From positions 1-64,000 of the forward strand of contig DASXZP010000023.1 in NCBI GenBank assembly GCA_036501825.1: a stretch of 64,000 nt of DNA. Reading direction: 5' to 3'. This document shows, in pieces, positions 1 through 8,391 of this stretch (positions are counted from its first letter, which is position 1; every line of letters starts with the position of its first letter). Under the pieces are notes generated by a model. It was not told the origin of the DNA, did not search any database, and worked only from the letters and a program-made list of their open reading frames with translations. Source of the stretch: JAFECT01 sp036501825 (GTDB taxonomy: Bacteria > Pseudomonadota > Alphaproteobacteria > Caulobacterales > Caulobacteraceae). The position numbers and the translations under genes were made by a program.

Positions 1-576
1 CCTGTCGGTGAGCTTCATCCGGAAGTTCTCGTACTCGGCATCCTCCAGCGCCAAGCGCAGGTTCGCCACCATCTCCGGGGTCGGGCGGCGCGGTCCGACG
101 AGGGTCTGCAGGTGCGCCCAGCTGATCTGCTCCGCCTTGCCGGCTTCGAGGTAGGTCTGGAGCGGCCCGTAGATGTGCGAGTAGCCCTGCTGCTCGGCGT
201 TCGGGAACAAGCTGGCGCGCCCGCTCTGGGCGGCCGACTCCAGCTGGAAGGTTGAAATCGGGAAGGTGCTCGGGCGACCGATCCAGAGCACGGGCCGGGT
301 GGGCTTACCGGCATCGACCGCGTCCAGGACCGCCGCGATCTCCTTCAGCCGGCGGTCGATACAGGCCCCCTCCGAGCGCCGCCATTCCAGGGTGCCCAGG
401 TTGGTCGCGATCTCCGTTCGCACCGCCTCCCGGGCTTCCTGGGCCTGGCCGCGCCCGTGCACCCACGCGGCCAGTTGCTCCGCGCCCAGCGCCGTCAGCA
501 CGCCCACGACGATGATGAGATACTCCTTCAGGAACTCGCGGACGCCGTGCCACGGCTTGGCTTTGTGGATGTCCAT
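1..576 (-). CDS. Membrane-anchored protein of unknown function, C-terminus cut by window edge
   Basis: The reading frame is open from an ATG at 576 to the window edge, giving 192 codons with no stop. It begins MDIHKAKPWHGVREFLKEY and then has one hydrophobic segment at about residues 20-38 (LIIVVGVLTALGAEQLAAW), so it is probably a single-pass inner-membrane protein with a short cytoplasmic tail. The rest is soluble and partly helical. It is clearly paralogous to the protein at 53755-54543: same MDIHK start, same position of the membrane segment, same C-[IV]-x-RRL[KD] stretch near residues 78-85. I do not recognise a named family. High-GC frames on the other strand here are shadows: only this frame gives the paralogue match. 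The C-terminal part lies left of the window. Confidence 0.8.
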   Translation of the reverse strand, partial: MDIHKAKPWHGVREFLKEYLIIVVGVLTALGAEQLAAWVHGRGQAQEAREAVRTEIATNLGTLEWRRSEGACIDRRLKEIAAVLDAVDAGKPTRPVLWIGRPSTFPISTFQLESAAQSGRASLFPNAEQQGYSHIYGPLQTYLEAGKAEQISWAHLQTLVGPRRPTPEMVANLRLALEDAEYENFRMKLTDR

Positions 577-626
577 GCCGCCCCCAGCGGTTCACTGAGG
601 GATGACTGTAGGCGGACTCGCACAAG

Positions 627-676
627 GTCCGCTATGGGTCGGGAACGGTCGGTGATTTCCAGGGAAAACGGACGTT
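627..676. repeat. Short intergenic repeat, copy 1
   Basis: Begins GGTCCGCTATGGGTCGGGAA and ends ACGGACGTT, so its ends are inverted (GTCCG ... CGGAC). A second copy lies at 1055-1103 on the other side of the small gene 712-1020. The core TATGGGTCGGGAACGG is identical in both. It resembles the GTCCGC...GCGGAC dispersed intergenic repeats common in alphaproteobacterial genomes; membership of a named family is inferred, not checked. Confidence 0.6.
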
Positions 677-711
677 GTGTTTACCTGCCTGCCCAACCTA
701 AAGACTGCGCG

Positions 712-1020
712 ATGCTGACCCATTTGGACCTGGCTGGCGACGGAGACGAAATCGACGCAATTGAGCGCGTCGAAGAAGAGTTCGGCGTCACACTGGACAA
801 GCAAGCCGCCAGCTCATGGCGTACGGCTGGCGATGTCTATGCGTCGCTACTTCGCCAGCTGCCAGAAGATTTGGCCCAACAACCAACCACTTGGCTTCGG
901 TTCCGGAAAGCGTTGTGCGATCCCACCGCGGACAAGCCAGAGGATGTAGAGCCGGAGACGGCTCTTCTGGGTCCTCGCATCGCGTGGATCGATAAAATTC
1001 TCTCGTTTCTTGCGGGTTAG
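712..1020 (+). CDS. Small acyl-carrier-protein-like protein
   Basis: Encodes 102 residues from the ATG at 712; an in-frame upstream extension to 457 lies over the repeat and the divergent gene and lacks protein character. The sequence has the look of an acyl-carrier-protein fold: acidic helix 'DEIDAIERVEEEFGV', then 'WRTAGDVYASLLRQLP' resembling helices II-III. There is no DSL motif, so the Ser that carries phosphopantetheine is missing and a carrier role is doubtful. Proteins of this shape (DUF1493-like) are usually left as hypothetical. It stands alone between two copies of an intergenic repeat, and no partner enzyme lies nearby. Confidence 0.65.
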   Translation: MLTHLDLAGDGDEIDAIERVEEEFGVTLDKQAASSWRTAGDVYASLLRQLPEDLAQQPTTWLRFRKALCDPTADKPEDVEPETALLGPRIAWIDKILSFLAG

Positions 1021-1054
1021 ACAATCTCGACCGGCGTGTTCGCGGCCCCGTCGC

Positions 1055-1103
1055 GTCCGTTATGGGTCGGGAACGGCCGGCGTCAACCCGCCCGAAAGCG
1101 GAC
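1055..1103. repeat. Short intergenic repeat, copy 2 (with a third fragment just downstream)
   Basis: GTCCGTTATGGGTCGGGAAC at 1055-1074 matches copy 1 at 627-646 with one change, and the copy ends AAAGCGGACG near 1095-1104. A further partial end, AATGCGGACGT, is at 1132-1142, so the region up to about 1170 seems to be built from degraded copies. The two clear copies are in the same orientation and bracket gene 712-1020. Confidence 0.6.
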
Positions 1104-1225
1104 GCTCGGGCCTCCACCGCCGCCCTCCCTGAATGCGGACGTCTGTAGCGGCGGCTTTGGGGAAACGGAAGTTGCCAAGATCAGGGCTTCACGTCAGGCT
1201 GAGTCGGGAGCTGGGGGTTACTCGA

Positions 1226-2245
1226 ATGATCCTAGTGAGGTCGGCCCGACGCGCGGCAGGTCAAATGGTGTCGCCAATCATCACTGCGGCGCTTCTCTTC
1301 TTGACGCTAAGCACCAACGTCTTGGCGGCCGATTTCATCGGTTTGGCTCGCGACGACAGCCAAGCATGGTTCTTGTCCGCGTCGGACATCGCAAGGCAAC
1401 CGAATGGAGAAATCCAAACCGACGTCTACCAAGTGTATCGAGACGGTCGGACAATGGGCGGCCGTGCGGCGCATTTCGCGGATTTTCGAATTGCCTATGA
1501 CTGCGCTGGAAAAACTTGGCATCCCGTCAAAATAGCCTTCTTTGACGAAGCATTTTCATTGATTGGGTCGTCTGACCTCACGAACGCAGCGCCCAAACCG
1601 GTGACTTCGGAAAATGCTTGGGGTCCCGCATATGCCTGCGATCCCAGCAAGGCGGCTGCAACCCGGCGTCTGAGTGGCAAGGATTGGCGAGAAGTGGCGT
1701 CCATTCTCTACACACACATGGGTCCAGGGGCACAGCCAACTTTGAAGCCAAGCCAGAGGGCCTTAGCCGACTGGGGTTCGTGCCTCGCCGATGCGTCTGC
1801 GCCCTTCATCGGCGGTCAATTAAGTCCGGAGGCCGTCGCGGACACGGCCCTCGAAAAGTGTCGAGAGCTTGAGCAGAAGTTCAATCTAGCGCTGACTAGT
1901 GAAGGCGCAACAGCAAGCGATATCGTCGCCCAACGCGCTCAAACCCGAGAAACGATAATAAGGTCGATAAGCACCACCCGCACCGGTGGGCCGTTAACGC
2001 CTAGAAGCCGCTGGTTCAAATGCGTTGGTTCGGCTTCGGTAATCAGCATCGACGGGTCAGACCCTCCTGAGCTCTTGATCGACCGCGCCTTTGAGACCTG
2101 TAAACCTGAAGAAGCGGCGGCGCTCCACGCTTTCGAGCAGGAAATGCCGGCCGCCAAGGCAAGCGAGTTGATGGGGCAGCTGAAGGCAGCGATTCGCGAT
2201 CAGTCTATTCCCTATATTCTGCAGCAGCGCAGTAAGAAGCCGTAA
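1226..2245 (+). CDS. Secreted protein of unknown function
   Basis: Encodes 339 residues from the ATG at 1226. The N-terminus is a classical signal peptide: basic start (RSARR), hydrophobic core PIITAALLFLTLSTN, cleavage probably after VLA. A later ATG at 1265 keeps the hydrophobic core but loses the positive charges, so 1226 is preferred. The mature part has several cysteines (YDCAG, AYACDPS, GSCLAD, EKCRE, FKCVG, FETCKPE), consistent with disulphides in the periplasm. Mid-protein text such as 'VYRDGRTMGGRAAHF' is seen in other uncharacterised alphaproteobacterial secreted proteins with a surface-antigen-like region. GC content is visibly lower than in neighbours, suggesting a recent arrival. 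Function not recognised. Confidence 0.75.
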   Translation: MILVRSARRAAGQMVSPIITAALLFLTLSTNVLAADFIGLARDDSQAWFLSASDIARQPNGEIQTDVYQVYRDGRTMGGRAAHFADFRIAYDCAGKTWHPVKIAFFDEAFSLIGSSDLTNAAPKPVTSENAWGPAYACDPSKAAATRRLSGKDWREVASILYTHMGPGAQPTLKPSQRALADWGSCLADASAPFIGGQLSPEAVADTALEKCRELEQKFNLALTSEGATASDIVAQRAQTRETIIRSISTTRTGGPLTPRSRWFKCVGSASVISIDGSDPPELLIDRAFETCKPEEAAALHAFEQEMPAAKASELMGQLKAAIRDQSIPYILQQRSKKP

Positions 2246-2335
2246 GCGGTCACCCCGGACTTCGATGCGTCGATCGATGGGTCCGAGCTGGGTCGAGAGC
2301 GTTCGAGGACTGCGTGCGGGCGGATGTTTGGCTTG

Positions 2336-2752
2336 CTAGCTCTTCCTGTCCTCGGAAATGTGTCTGCACGCCTCGATGCGGTAGGTGCTGACGCGCGGCA
2401 AGCGGCGCTCAGGCACGTATTCCCCGTAGGTTGTAACGTGCAGGCACGAACGGCTTTTTCGCCACCAAAAATCGCAAAAGTTTAGACCAACACCAGTGCA
2501 GCGCTCGACCTCCACCATGCCCGCCTCCGACATCCTGCGGGTGTCGCCATAGGATTTCACTCGCGTTCCGTCAGGGTCGCGATCTTCCGTTAGTACGGGT
2601 CGCCAACCTGAGGCTTTCAGCGTATGTCGAGCCCGCGCGTAGCCTTGGTCCTTCCTGAGAATAGTTCCGAGCGTCGGGTCGGCAGACGCGAAGGCGGCGG
2701 CGGCGCAAACCACCACCGCGAACCCAACGGCGGGCGTCTTTCGTCCCATCAT
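2336..2752 (-). CDS. Small secreted Cys-containing protein, unknown function
   Basis: Encodes 138 residues. Starts MMGRKTPAVGF followed by a hydrophobic stretch VVVCAAAAFASA typical of a signal peptide. The mature part has five Cys (VERCTG, NFCDFW, RSCLHV, EACRH) apart from the one in the signal, and many charged residues, suggesting a periplasmic disulphide-bonded domain. It converges on the secreted protein at 1226-2245. No family is recognised. The start could equally be the second Met at 2749. Confidence 0.65.
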   Translation of the reverse strand: MMGRKTPAVGFAVVVCAAAAFASADPTLGTILRKDQGYARARHTLKASGWRPVLTEDRDPDGTRVKSYGDTRRMSEAGMVEVERCTGVGLNFCDFWWRKSRSCLHVTTYGEYVPERRLPRVSTYRIEACRHISEDRKS

Positions 2753-2832
2753 GACCTGACCTTAGCCCTCCGCCACGGTGATCGCTATGCGCCGAAGCAG
2801 AGTCATCCCGCTTCAGCCCCGTCCACCCTCAC

Positions 2833-3579
2833 CTATTCGGCCGCGTGCGCAGCCGGGGTGCTCTGATCCAGCATCTCGACCGTCTCGCGCACGTAGGCGG
2901 CGTGGACGACGACGCCGATTTCGAGTTCGACTTGTTTGGTGAGCACGCCGGCGACGAACGGCGGGTTGTGGCGGCCGTGGGCGCGGCGCGCGGAATCTTC
3001 GGCCATGTAGACCGGGCCGCCGGAGTTGCCGGGCATGACGTGCAGGTCGATCAGGAAGGTCGGGTAACGGTCCACCGGCGACAGCGGATAGGACGCCACG
3101 CGGCCGGAGCGCAGGATCGGAAAGCCCGCCGGGTTGGACGACAGGCCGCTTGGGAAGCCCAGCGTCATCATCTCGTCGCCGGGCGCCACACTGTAACGAT
3201 CGAAGGTTTTGCGATCGGCCAGCCACGCCAGCGGGATCGCCGCCTTGGCGAAGGCTTGCGGCGCCGTGATCGTCAGCACCGCCACATCCTGATCCGGATG
3301 CTGGGTCCACAGCGGCTTGCCGTGGTCGCGGATATGCACGGTCTGCGGCGCATAGCGCCAGGCGCCGTCCGCGCCCTGGGTCCGCCAGCCGATCCGCGCG
3401 TCGTCGCCGGGCATCAGTTCCAGCACGTGGGCGGCGGTGACCAGCACCGTGCGCGGCCGCCCGTCCGGCGCCGGGTCATCCAGCAAAAAGCCCGACCCCA
3501 CGGTGCGCTTGTCCTGGCTTTCGGGCTGCTCGATCTGAACCGTGGCGTTGATCAGGTCGAGCGTGAGGTCGGCGTCCAT
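2833..3579 (-). CDS. Trypsin-like serine protease
   Basis: 248 residues from the ATG at 3579 (MDADLTLDL). The chymotrypsin-fold triad is complete: His51 in VLVTAAHVLE, Asp98 in DQDVAVLTI, Ser186 in PGNSGGPVY, with the oxyanion Gly at 184. The set matches the trypsin-2/HtrA-like protease fold without a PDZ domain. No signal peptide is visible with this start, so it may be cytoplasmic or use an unseen route. The frame remains open upstream to 3681, but that would run through the start of the divergent SDR gene at 3644 and adds Arg/Pro-rich sequence with no ribosome site, so it was trimmed. The substrate is unknown. Confidence 0.85.
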   Translation of the reverse strand: MDADLTLDLINATVQIEQPESQDKRTVGSGFLLDDPAPDGRPRTVLVTAAHVLELMPGDDARIGWRTQGADGAWRYAPQTVHIRDHGKPLWTQHPDQDVAVLTITAPQAFAKAAIPLAWLADRKTFDRYSVAPGDEMMTLGFPSGLSSNPAGFPILRSGRVASYPLSPVDRYPTFLIDLHVMPGNSGGPVYMAEDSARRAHGRHNPPFVAGVLTKQVELEIGVVVHAAYVRETVEMLDQSTPAAHAAE

Positions 3580-3643
3580 GGGAAAGGTTTGACGTAAGCC
3601 GGGGCGCCGCTCAAGGTCGGCTCGCGGTTCGCGCGGGGATTCC

Positions 3644-4456
3644 ATGGCCAATACTTCGGAGCGCGGGTTGGTTCTGGTCACCGGCGCGTCGGCGGGTCTG
3701 GGGGAGGCGTTTGCGCGCGCCTATGCGCGCCGCGGCCGCAATCTGGTCCTGGTCGCCCGGCGCAAGGATAAGCTGGACGCCCTGGCGGCCGAGTTGTCGC
3801 AGGCGCACGGCGTCGAGGCTGAGAGCCTGGTCTGCGATCTGTCGGCGCTGGATGCGCATGCCTCGATCGTCGCGGGACTGAACGGCCGCTTTGTCGAGAC
3901 CCTGGTGAACAACGCCGGTTTCGGTATCCCCGAGGACTTTCTCGATGTCGCCTGGACGCGTCAGCGCGAGTTTCTGATGACGCTGGTCGTCAACGTCTGC
4001 GGCCTGACCCATGCCCTGGCGCCGGCGATGGTCGAACGCGGCTGCGGCGAGATCATCTCGACCGCCTCGCTGGCGGGGTTTTCGCCGGGCGCGGCGGGCA
4101 ACACGCTGTATCCCGCGGCCAAGAGCTTCGTGACCAAGTTCTCCCAATCGCTCAATGCGGAACTGCGCGAGCGCGGCGTGCGGGTCACCGCCATCAACCC
4201 CGGCTTCACCCGCACTGATTTCCTGACCACCGCCGGCGTCGGCCACGTCACCGAAGGCGCGCCGCGGATGTTCTGGCAGAGCGCCGACGAGGTCGTAGAG
4301 ACGGCAATCCGGGCCAACGAACGTGGAAAGGTTGTCGTGGTGCCGGGCTGGCACAACAAGACCGCCGCGGCGATGATGAAATATCTGCCCGAATCTCTGA
4401 CCGGCGCCCTGATCCGCAACGGCGCCAAGAAGTACCGCATCGAGCCCAAATACTGA
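3644..4456 (+). CDS. Short-chain dehydrogenase/reductase
   Basis: 270 residues; GGGGA lies 5 nt before the ATG. Rossmann cofactor motif TGASAGLG at residues 13-20, NNAG at 89-92, and catalytic Ser142, Tyr156 and Lys160 (YPAAK) make it a classical SDR, probably NADP-linked (Arg pair RR at 39-40 after the second beta strand). The C-terminal 40 residues (MMKYLPESLTGALIRNGAKK) resemble the DltE/YqjQ-type SDRs that follow lipids or long-chain substrates, but the substrate cannot be read from sequence. It is 19 nt upstream of a GMC oxidoreductase on the same strand, so the two are probably co-transcribed and may act in sequence on an alcohol. Confidence 0.9.
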   Translation: MANTSERGLVLVTGASAGLGEAFARAYARRGRNLVLVARRKDKLDALAAELSQAHGVEAESLVCDLSALDAHASIVAGLNGRFVETLVNNAGFGIPEDFLDVAWTRQREFLMTLVVNVCGLTHALAPAMVERGCGEIISTASLAGFSPGAAGNTLYPAAKSFVTKFSQSLNAELRERGVRVTAINPGFTRTDFLTTAGVGHVTEGAPRMFWQSADEVVETAIRANERGKVVVVPGWHNKTAAAMMKYLPESLTGALIRNGAKKYRIEPKY

Positions 4457-4475
4457 GGGGACCCCGAAGAAAGCC

Positions 4476-6044
4476 ATGTCTTCACATTTCGACATCGTCA
4501 TCGTGGGTTCCGGCGCCGGCGGCGCCACCCTGGCCCAACGGCTCGCGCCCACCGGCAAGTCCATCCTGATCCTCGAACGCGGCGAACACCTGCCGCGCGA
4601 GGCGGAGAACTGGAGCTCCAAGGCGGTGTTCATCGAGCGCCGCTACCGCACCAAGGAGCAATGGTACGACAAGGCGGGCAAGCCGTTCGTTCCCAACACT
4701 CACTATTGGGCCGGCGGCAACACGACTTTCTACGGCGCAGCGCTTTTCCGTCTGCGTCCCGGCGACTTCGAGGAGACCCAGCATGCGGGCGGCGTCTCGC
4801 CGGCGTGGCCGATCCGCTACGAAGACCTGAGGCCCTTTTACGACGAAGCCGAAACGCTCTGGAAGGTGCACGGCACGCGCGGCGAAGATCCGTCCGAAGC
4901 GCCCGGCGACCCCGCCTATGCCTACCCGGCCATCCGCAACGACCCCGGCATCGAGCGGTTGAAAAACCACCTCGAGCGCCAGGGATGGAAACCGTTCTCA
5001 CTGCCGCTCGGCGTCGACTTCCTGGAGGGCAAGCCGGTCAAGTCGCCGTGCATCAAGTGCAAGACCTGCGGCGGCTATCCCTGCCTGCTGCGGGCCAAGT
5101 GCGATGCGCGCACCATTGCGCTCGAACCGCTGATGGATGTGCCCAACGTCACCATCCTCACCGGCCGCAAGGTGACCAGGCTGGAAACCGACGCATCGGG
5201 CCGCACGGTGACCGACGTCGTCTGCACCGATCCGCTCGGCCGCGAGGAACGCTGGAGCGGCGACATCGTGGTGATGGCGGCGGGCGCGGTGAACACGGCG
5301 CTGGTGCTGCTCGCCTCGCACAGCGACAAACACCCCAACGGTTTGGCCAACGGTTCCGACCAGGTCGGGCGCAACTACATGTTCCACACGCTCACGGCCA
5401 TGGTGTCGCTCACCGCCGAGCCGCTCGATTCCACCTTCCCCAAGACCCTGGCGGTGAACGACTTCTACTGGAAGGACCCGCGCGGCGGGTTCGACCTGCC
5501 GATGGGCCACATCCAGCTGCTCGAATACATGTCGGGCCAGACGCTCGAGGGTCAGGTGAGCGACTGGATTCCGCCGTCGCTGATGCCGTTGCACTTCATG
5601 AACGCGGTGGCCGAGCGGTTGTTGAGTTTCCTGGTCATCTCCGAAGACCTGCCCGACCCGAACAACCGCGTGAGCTGGGGCGACAACGGCCGCATCGACC
5701 TGCACTACAGCCACAACAACCTCGAAGGTCACGAGCGGCTGGTGCACACTCTGGACCAGGCGCTGGACGGGTTCTCGAGCCACACCCATCCGCTGAGCCA
5801 GCACCACTTTCAGTTCGACTCGCTGCTGCCGCTGTACGGCACCGCGCACCAAACCGGCACGGTGCGTTTCGGCGACGACCCGAAATCCTCGGTGCTCGAT
5901 CCCTGGTGCAAGGCGCACGAACTCGACAACCTCTACGTCGTCGACTCCAGCTTCTTCGTCACCAGCGCCGCGGTAAACCCGACCCTGACCATCGTCGCCA
6001 ACGCCATGCGGGTCGGGGACCATTTGAAAGAGCGGTTGCGGTAA
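4476..6044 (+). CDS. GMC family FAD-dependent oxidoreductase
   Basis: 522 residues. FAD-binding GSGAGGATLA at residues 11-20 followed by the Glu-ending strand (LILERGEHL), and the GMC C-terminal motif around 'AVNPTLTIVANAMR' with the His-Asn style catalytic region (GTAHQTGTVRFG). The enzyme oxidises an alcohol, sugar or sterol with transfer of electrons to FAD. Unusually it carries a compact Cys cluster at C192, C195, C198, C203 and C209; similar Cys-rich loops occur in a bacterial GMC subgroup. There is no Tat or Sec signal. It follows the SDR gene directly and probably shares its promoter. A 268-nt palindromic region follows it. Confidence 0.9.
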   Translation: MSSHFDIVIVGSGAGGATLAQRLAPTGKSILILERGEHLPREAENWSSKAVFIERRYRTKEQWYDKAGKPFVPNTHYWAGGNTTFYGAALFRLRPGDFEETQHAGGVSPAWPIRYEDLRPFYDEAETLWKVHGTRGEDPSEAPGDPAYAYPAIRNDPGIERLKNHLERQGWKPFSLPLGVDFLEGKPVKSPCIKCKTCGGYPCLLRAKCDARTIALEPLMDVPNVTILTGRKVTRLETDASGRTVTDVVCTDPLGREERWSGDIVVMAAGAVNTALVLLASHSDKHPNGLANGSDQVGRNYMFHTLTAMVSLTAEPLDSTFPKTLAVNDFYWKDPRGGFDLPMGHIQLLEYMSGQTLEGQVSDWIPPSLMPLHFMNAVAERLLSFLVISEDLPDPNNRVSWGDNGRIDLHYSHNNLEGHERLVHTLDQALDGFSSHTHPLSQHHFQFDSLLPLYGTAHQTGTVRFGDDPKSSVLDPWCKAHELDNLYVVDSSFFVTSAAVNPTLTIVANAMRVGDHLKERLR

Positions 6045-6056
6045 AGAACGCGCATG

Positions 6057-6281
6057 TCCTCCCGCAGAGCGGGAGGACCGGACTGCGCTGCAAGCGCAGG
6101 CTAGGAGGGCAAGTGTTTGCAGCCCGCGACGGCGTGTGATGAGCGAAGGGGGGCGTGAACACCACGCTCAGCTCACGCGCCATATTCTGACACGATCACC
6201 TTCGAGCGCCGTGGCTGAACCACGTGCCCTCCTGGCCTGCGCTGCGCGCAGTCCGGTCCCCCCGCCTCGGAGGCGGGGGGA
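6057..6281. repeat. Composite palindromic intergenic element
   Basis: Two arms, 6057-6115 and 6221-6281, are imperfect inverted copies of each other. Each arm holds its own hairpin at the outer end: TCCTCCCGC-AGA-GCGGGAGGA at 6057-6077, and CCCCCCGCCT-CGG-AGGCGGGGGG at 6258-6280. Inside, ACCGGACTGCGC and GGAGGGCA.GTG recur in opposite orientation. About 105 nt lie between the arms and contain a smaller GGCGTG..CACGC stem. The arrangement is like a REP pair (BIME). It lies between two genes of the same direction and may also act as a transcription or mRNA-end element. Confidence 0.7.
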
Positions 6282-6312
6282 CAGCCCCGGAACGACCCGC
6301 TAGAAGCTCCCC

Positions 6313-8391
6313 ATGACCGAACCCTCCGCGCCTGTCGCGCCCAAGCATCCCCACCGTATCGAACAGCTCGGCCGTGTCCGCGTCGACGACTACGCCTGGA
6401 TGAAGGACGAGAACTGGCAGCAGGTGATGCGGGACCCGAAGGTGTTGCGGGCGGATATCCGCGCGCACCTGGAAGCCGAGAACGCCTACACCGAGGCGAT
6501 GCTGGCGGGGACCAAGGCCCTGCAGGCGCAGCTGTTCGAAGAGATGAAGGGGCGGATCAAGGAGGATGACGCCTCGGTCCCCGAACCGGACGGACCGTGG
6601 GCGTACTATTCGCGCTACGCGATCGGCGCCCAGCACCCGATCCTGGCGCGCCGGCCGCGCGGCCGAACCGACGGCGAACAGGTGCTGCTCGACATTGACG
6701 CCCTGGCCAAGCCGCACGCCTACTATTCGGTGGGGCACGCCGAGCACAGCGCCGACCATATGCTCTACGCCTGGGCCGAGGACGACCAGGGCTCGGAGTA
6801 CTACCGCATCCGGGTGAAGGACCTCGCGAGCGGCACGGTGCTCGACCACGCGGTCGAGAGCTCGACCGGCGACTTCGCCCTGTCGCCCTGCTCACAATGG
6901 CTGTTCTGGACCTGGCGCGACGAGAACGGCCGCCCGGCCCGCATCTACCGCCGCCCGGTCCGCGGCGGCGAGGACGCCCTGGTCTACGCGGAGAAGGACC
7001 CCGGCTTCTTCCTGGGGGTCAGTGTCACCGCGTCGGAGGCCTTCATCCTCATCGCCGCCGGCAACCAGGAGACCAGCGAGGCCTGGCTGATCCCCGCCGC
7101 CAGCCCCACCGCCGACCCCCGCCTGGTCGAACCGCGCCGCACCGGCGTGCGCTACGAGCTCGAACACTGGACCGACCGCTTCGTGGTGCGGACCAACGAC
7201 GACGGGGCCATCGACTTCAAGCTGATGTGGGCCGACGCGGCGGACCCGTCGAAGGCGAGCTGGCGGGAATGGATCCCTCACCGGCCCGGCGTCTTCGTGA
7301 CCGGGCTGCACGCCTTTCGCGACTGGCTGGCGGTGGGCGAGCGGGCCGACGCCAACGACCGCATCGTCATCGTCCGCCGCGAGGACCTGTCGACCCACAC
7401 CATCGCGGTCGAGGAGGAGGCCTATGCGCTCGGTCTCGATCCGGGGCTGGAGTACGCCACCGACGTCGCCCGCTACGTCTATACTTCGCCGACCACGCCC
7501 AGGCAGTGGTTCGACTACGACATGGCGACGCGCGAGCGGACGCTGCGCAAGACCCAGGAGATTCCCTCCGGCCACGACCCGGCCCGCTACCTCACCCGCC
7601 GGCTCTATGCGACGGCGCCGGACGGAGCCCAGGTCCCGATCACCATCCTGATGCTCAAGGACACGCCCCTCGACGGGTCCGCGCCGCTGATGCTCTACGG
7701 CTACGGGTCCTACGGCCACGCGCTGGAGCCGGCGTTTTCGATTCGCCACCTGTCGCTGGTCGACCGGGGCTGGATCTGGGCGGTCGCCCATGTGCGCGGC
7801 GGGTCGGAAAAGGGCTGGGGCTGGTTCCTGGACGGCCGGAAAGACAAGAAAACCAATACGTTCACCGACTTCATCGCCTGCGCCGAGGCCCTGGCCGACC
7901 AGGGCTTCGGGCGGCGCGGTCGAATCACCGCCTACGGAGGATCGGCCGGGGGGCTGCTGGTGGGCGCGGTGACCAATCTGCGCCCCGACCTGTGGTCCGC
8001 GGTGATCGCGGCGGTGCCCTTTGTGGACGTGCTCAACACCATGAGCGATTCGAGCCTGCCGCTGACCCCGCCGGAATGGCCGGAATGGGGCAATCCGCTG
8101 ACCGATCCGTCCGCCTACGACCTGATCGCCGGCTACAGCCCCTATGACAACGTCGCGGCGAAATCCTACCCGGCCGTCCTGGCCACCGGAGGCCTCTCGG
8201 ACCCCCGGGTCACCTACTGGGAACCGGCCAAATGGGCGGCCCGGCTGCGGGCCGCGTCGACCGCCGCAAACCCAATCCTGCTAAGGATAAACATGGACGC
8301 CGGCCATGGCGGCGCGTCCGGCCGGTTCGACTTCCTGAAAGAAATTGCCCTCGACTACGCCTTCGCGCTTTGGGCCTTCGAGCGTGGTTAA
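6313..8391 (+). CDS. ptrB: Oligopeptidase B (S9A prolyl oligopeptidase family)
   Basis: 692 residues, the usual length for oligopeptidase B. The N-terminal part forms the seven-bladed propeller cap (residues about 70-410) and the C-terminal part is an alpha/beta hydrolase: nucleophile Ser544 in YGGSAGGLL, Asp630 in GLSDPRVTYW, His665 in DAGHGG. The family cuts short peptides after Lys or Arg in the cytoplasm. The start MTEPSAPVAPKHPHRIE is typical, and no signal peptide is seen. It lies upstream of a TonB receptor; a link to peptide use is possible but only inferred from the adjacency, and a 196-nt gap suggests separate transcription. Confidence 0.92.
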   Translation: MTEPSAPVAPKHPHRIEQLGRVRVDDYAWMKDENWQQVMRDPKVLRADIRAHLEAENAYTEAMLAGTKALQAQLFEEMKGRIKEDDASVPEPDGPWAYYSRYAIGAQHPILARRPRGRTDGEQVLLDIDALAKPHAYYSVGHAEHSADHMLYAWAEDDQGSEYYRIRVKDLASGTVLDHAVESSTGDFALSPCSQWLFWTWRDENGRPARIYRRPVRGGEDALVYAEKDPGFFLGVSVTASEAFILIAAGNQETSEAWLIPAASPTADPRLVEPRRTGVRYELEHWTDRFVVRTNDDGAIDFKLMWADAADPSKASWREWIPHRPGVFVTGLHAFRDWLAVGERADANDRIVIVRREDLSTHTIAVEEEAYALGLDPGLEYATDVARYVYTSPTTPRQWFDYDMATRERTLRKTQEIPSGHDPARYLTRRLYATAPDGAQVPITILMLKDTPLDGSAPLMLYGYGSYGHALEPAFSIRHLSLVDRGWIWAVAHVRGGSEKGWGWFLDGRKDKKTNTFTDFIACAEALADQGFGRRGRITAYGGSAGGLLVGAVTNLRPDLWSAVIAAVPFVDVLNTMSDSSLPLTPPEWPEWGNPLTDPSAYDLIAGYSPYDNVAAKSYPAVLATGGLSDPRVTYWEPAKWAARLRAASTAANPILLRINMDAGHGGASGRFDFLKEIALDYAFALWAFERG

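Noticed and set aside
4661..6139. Long open frame in another phase of the GMC gene
   Set aside because: Arg/Pro/His-rich with no motif; the GMC frame has FAD and C-terminal signatures.
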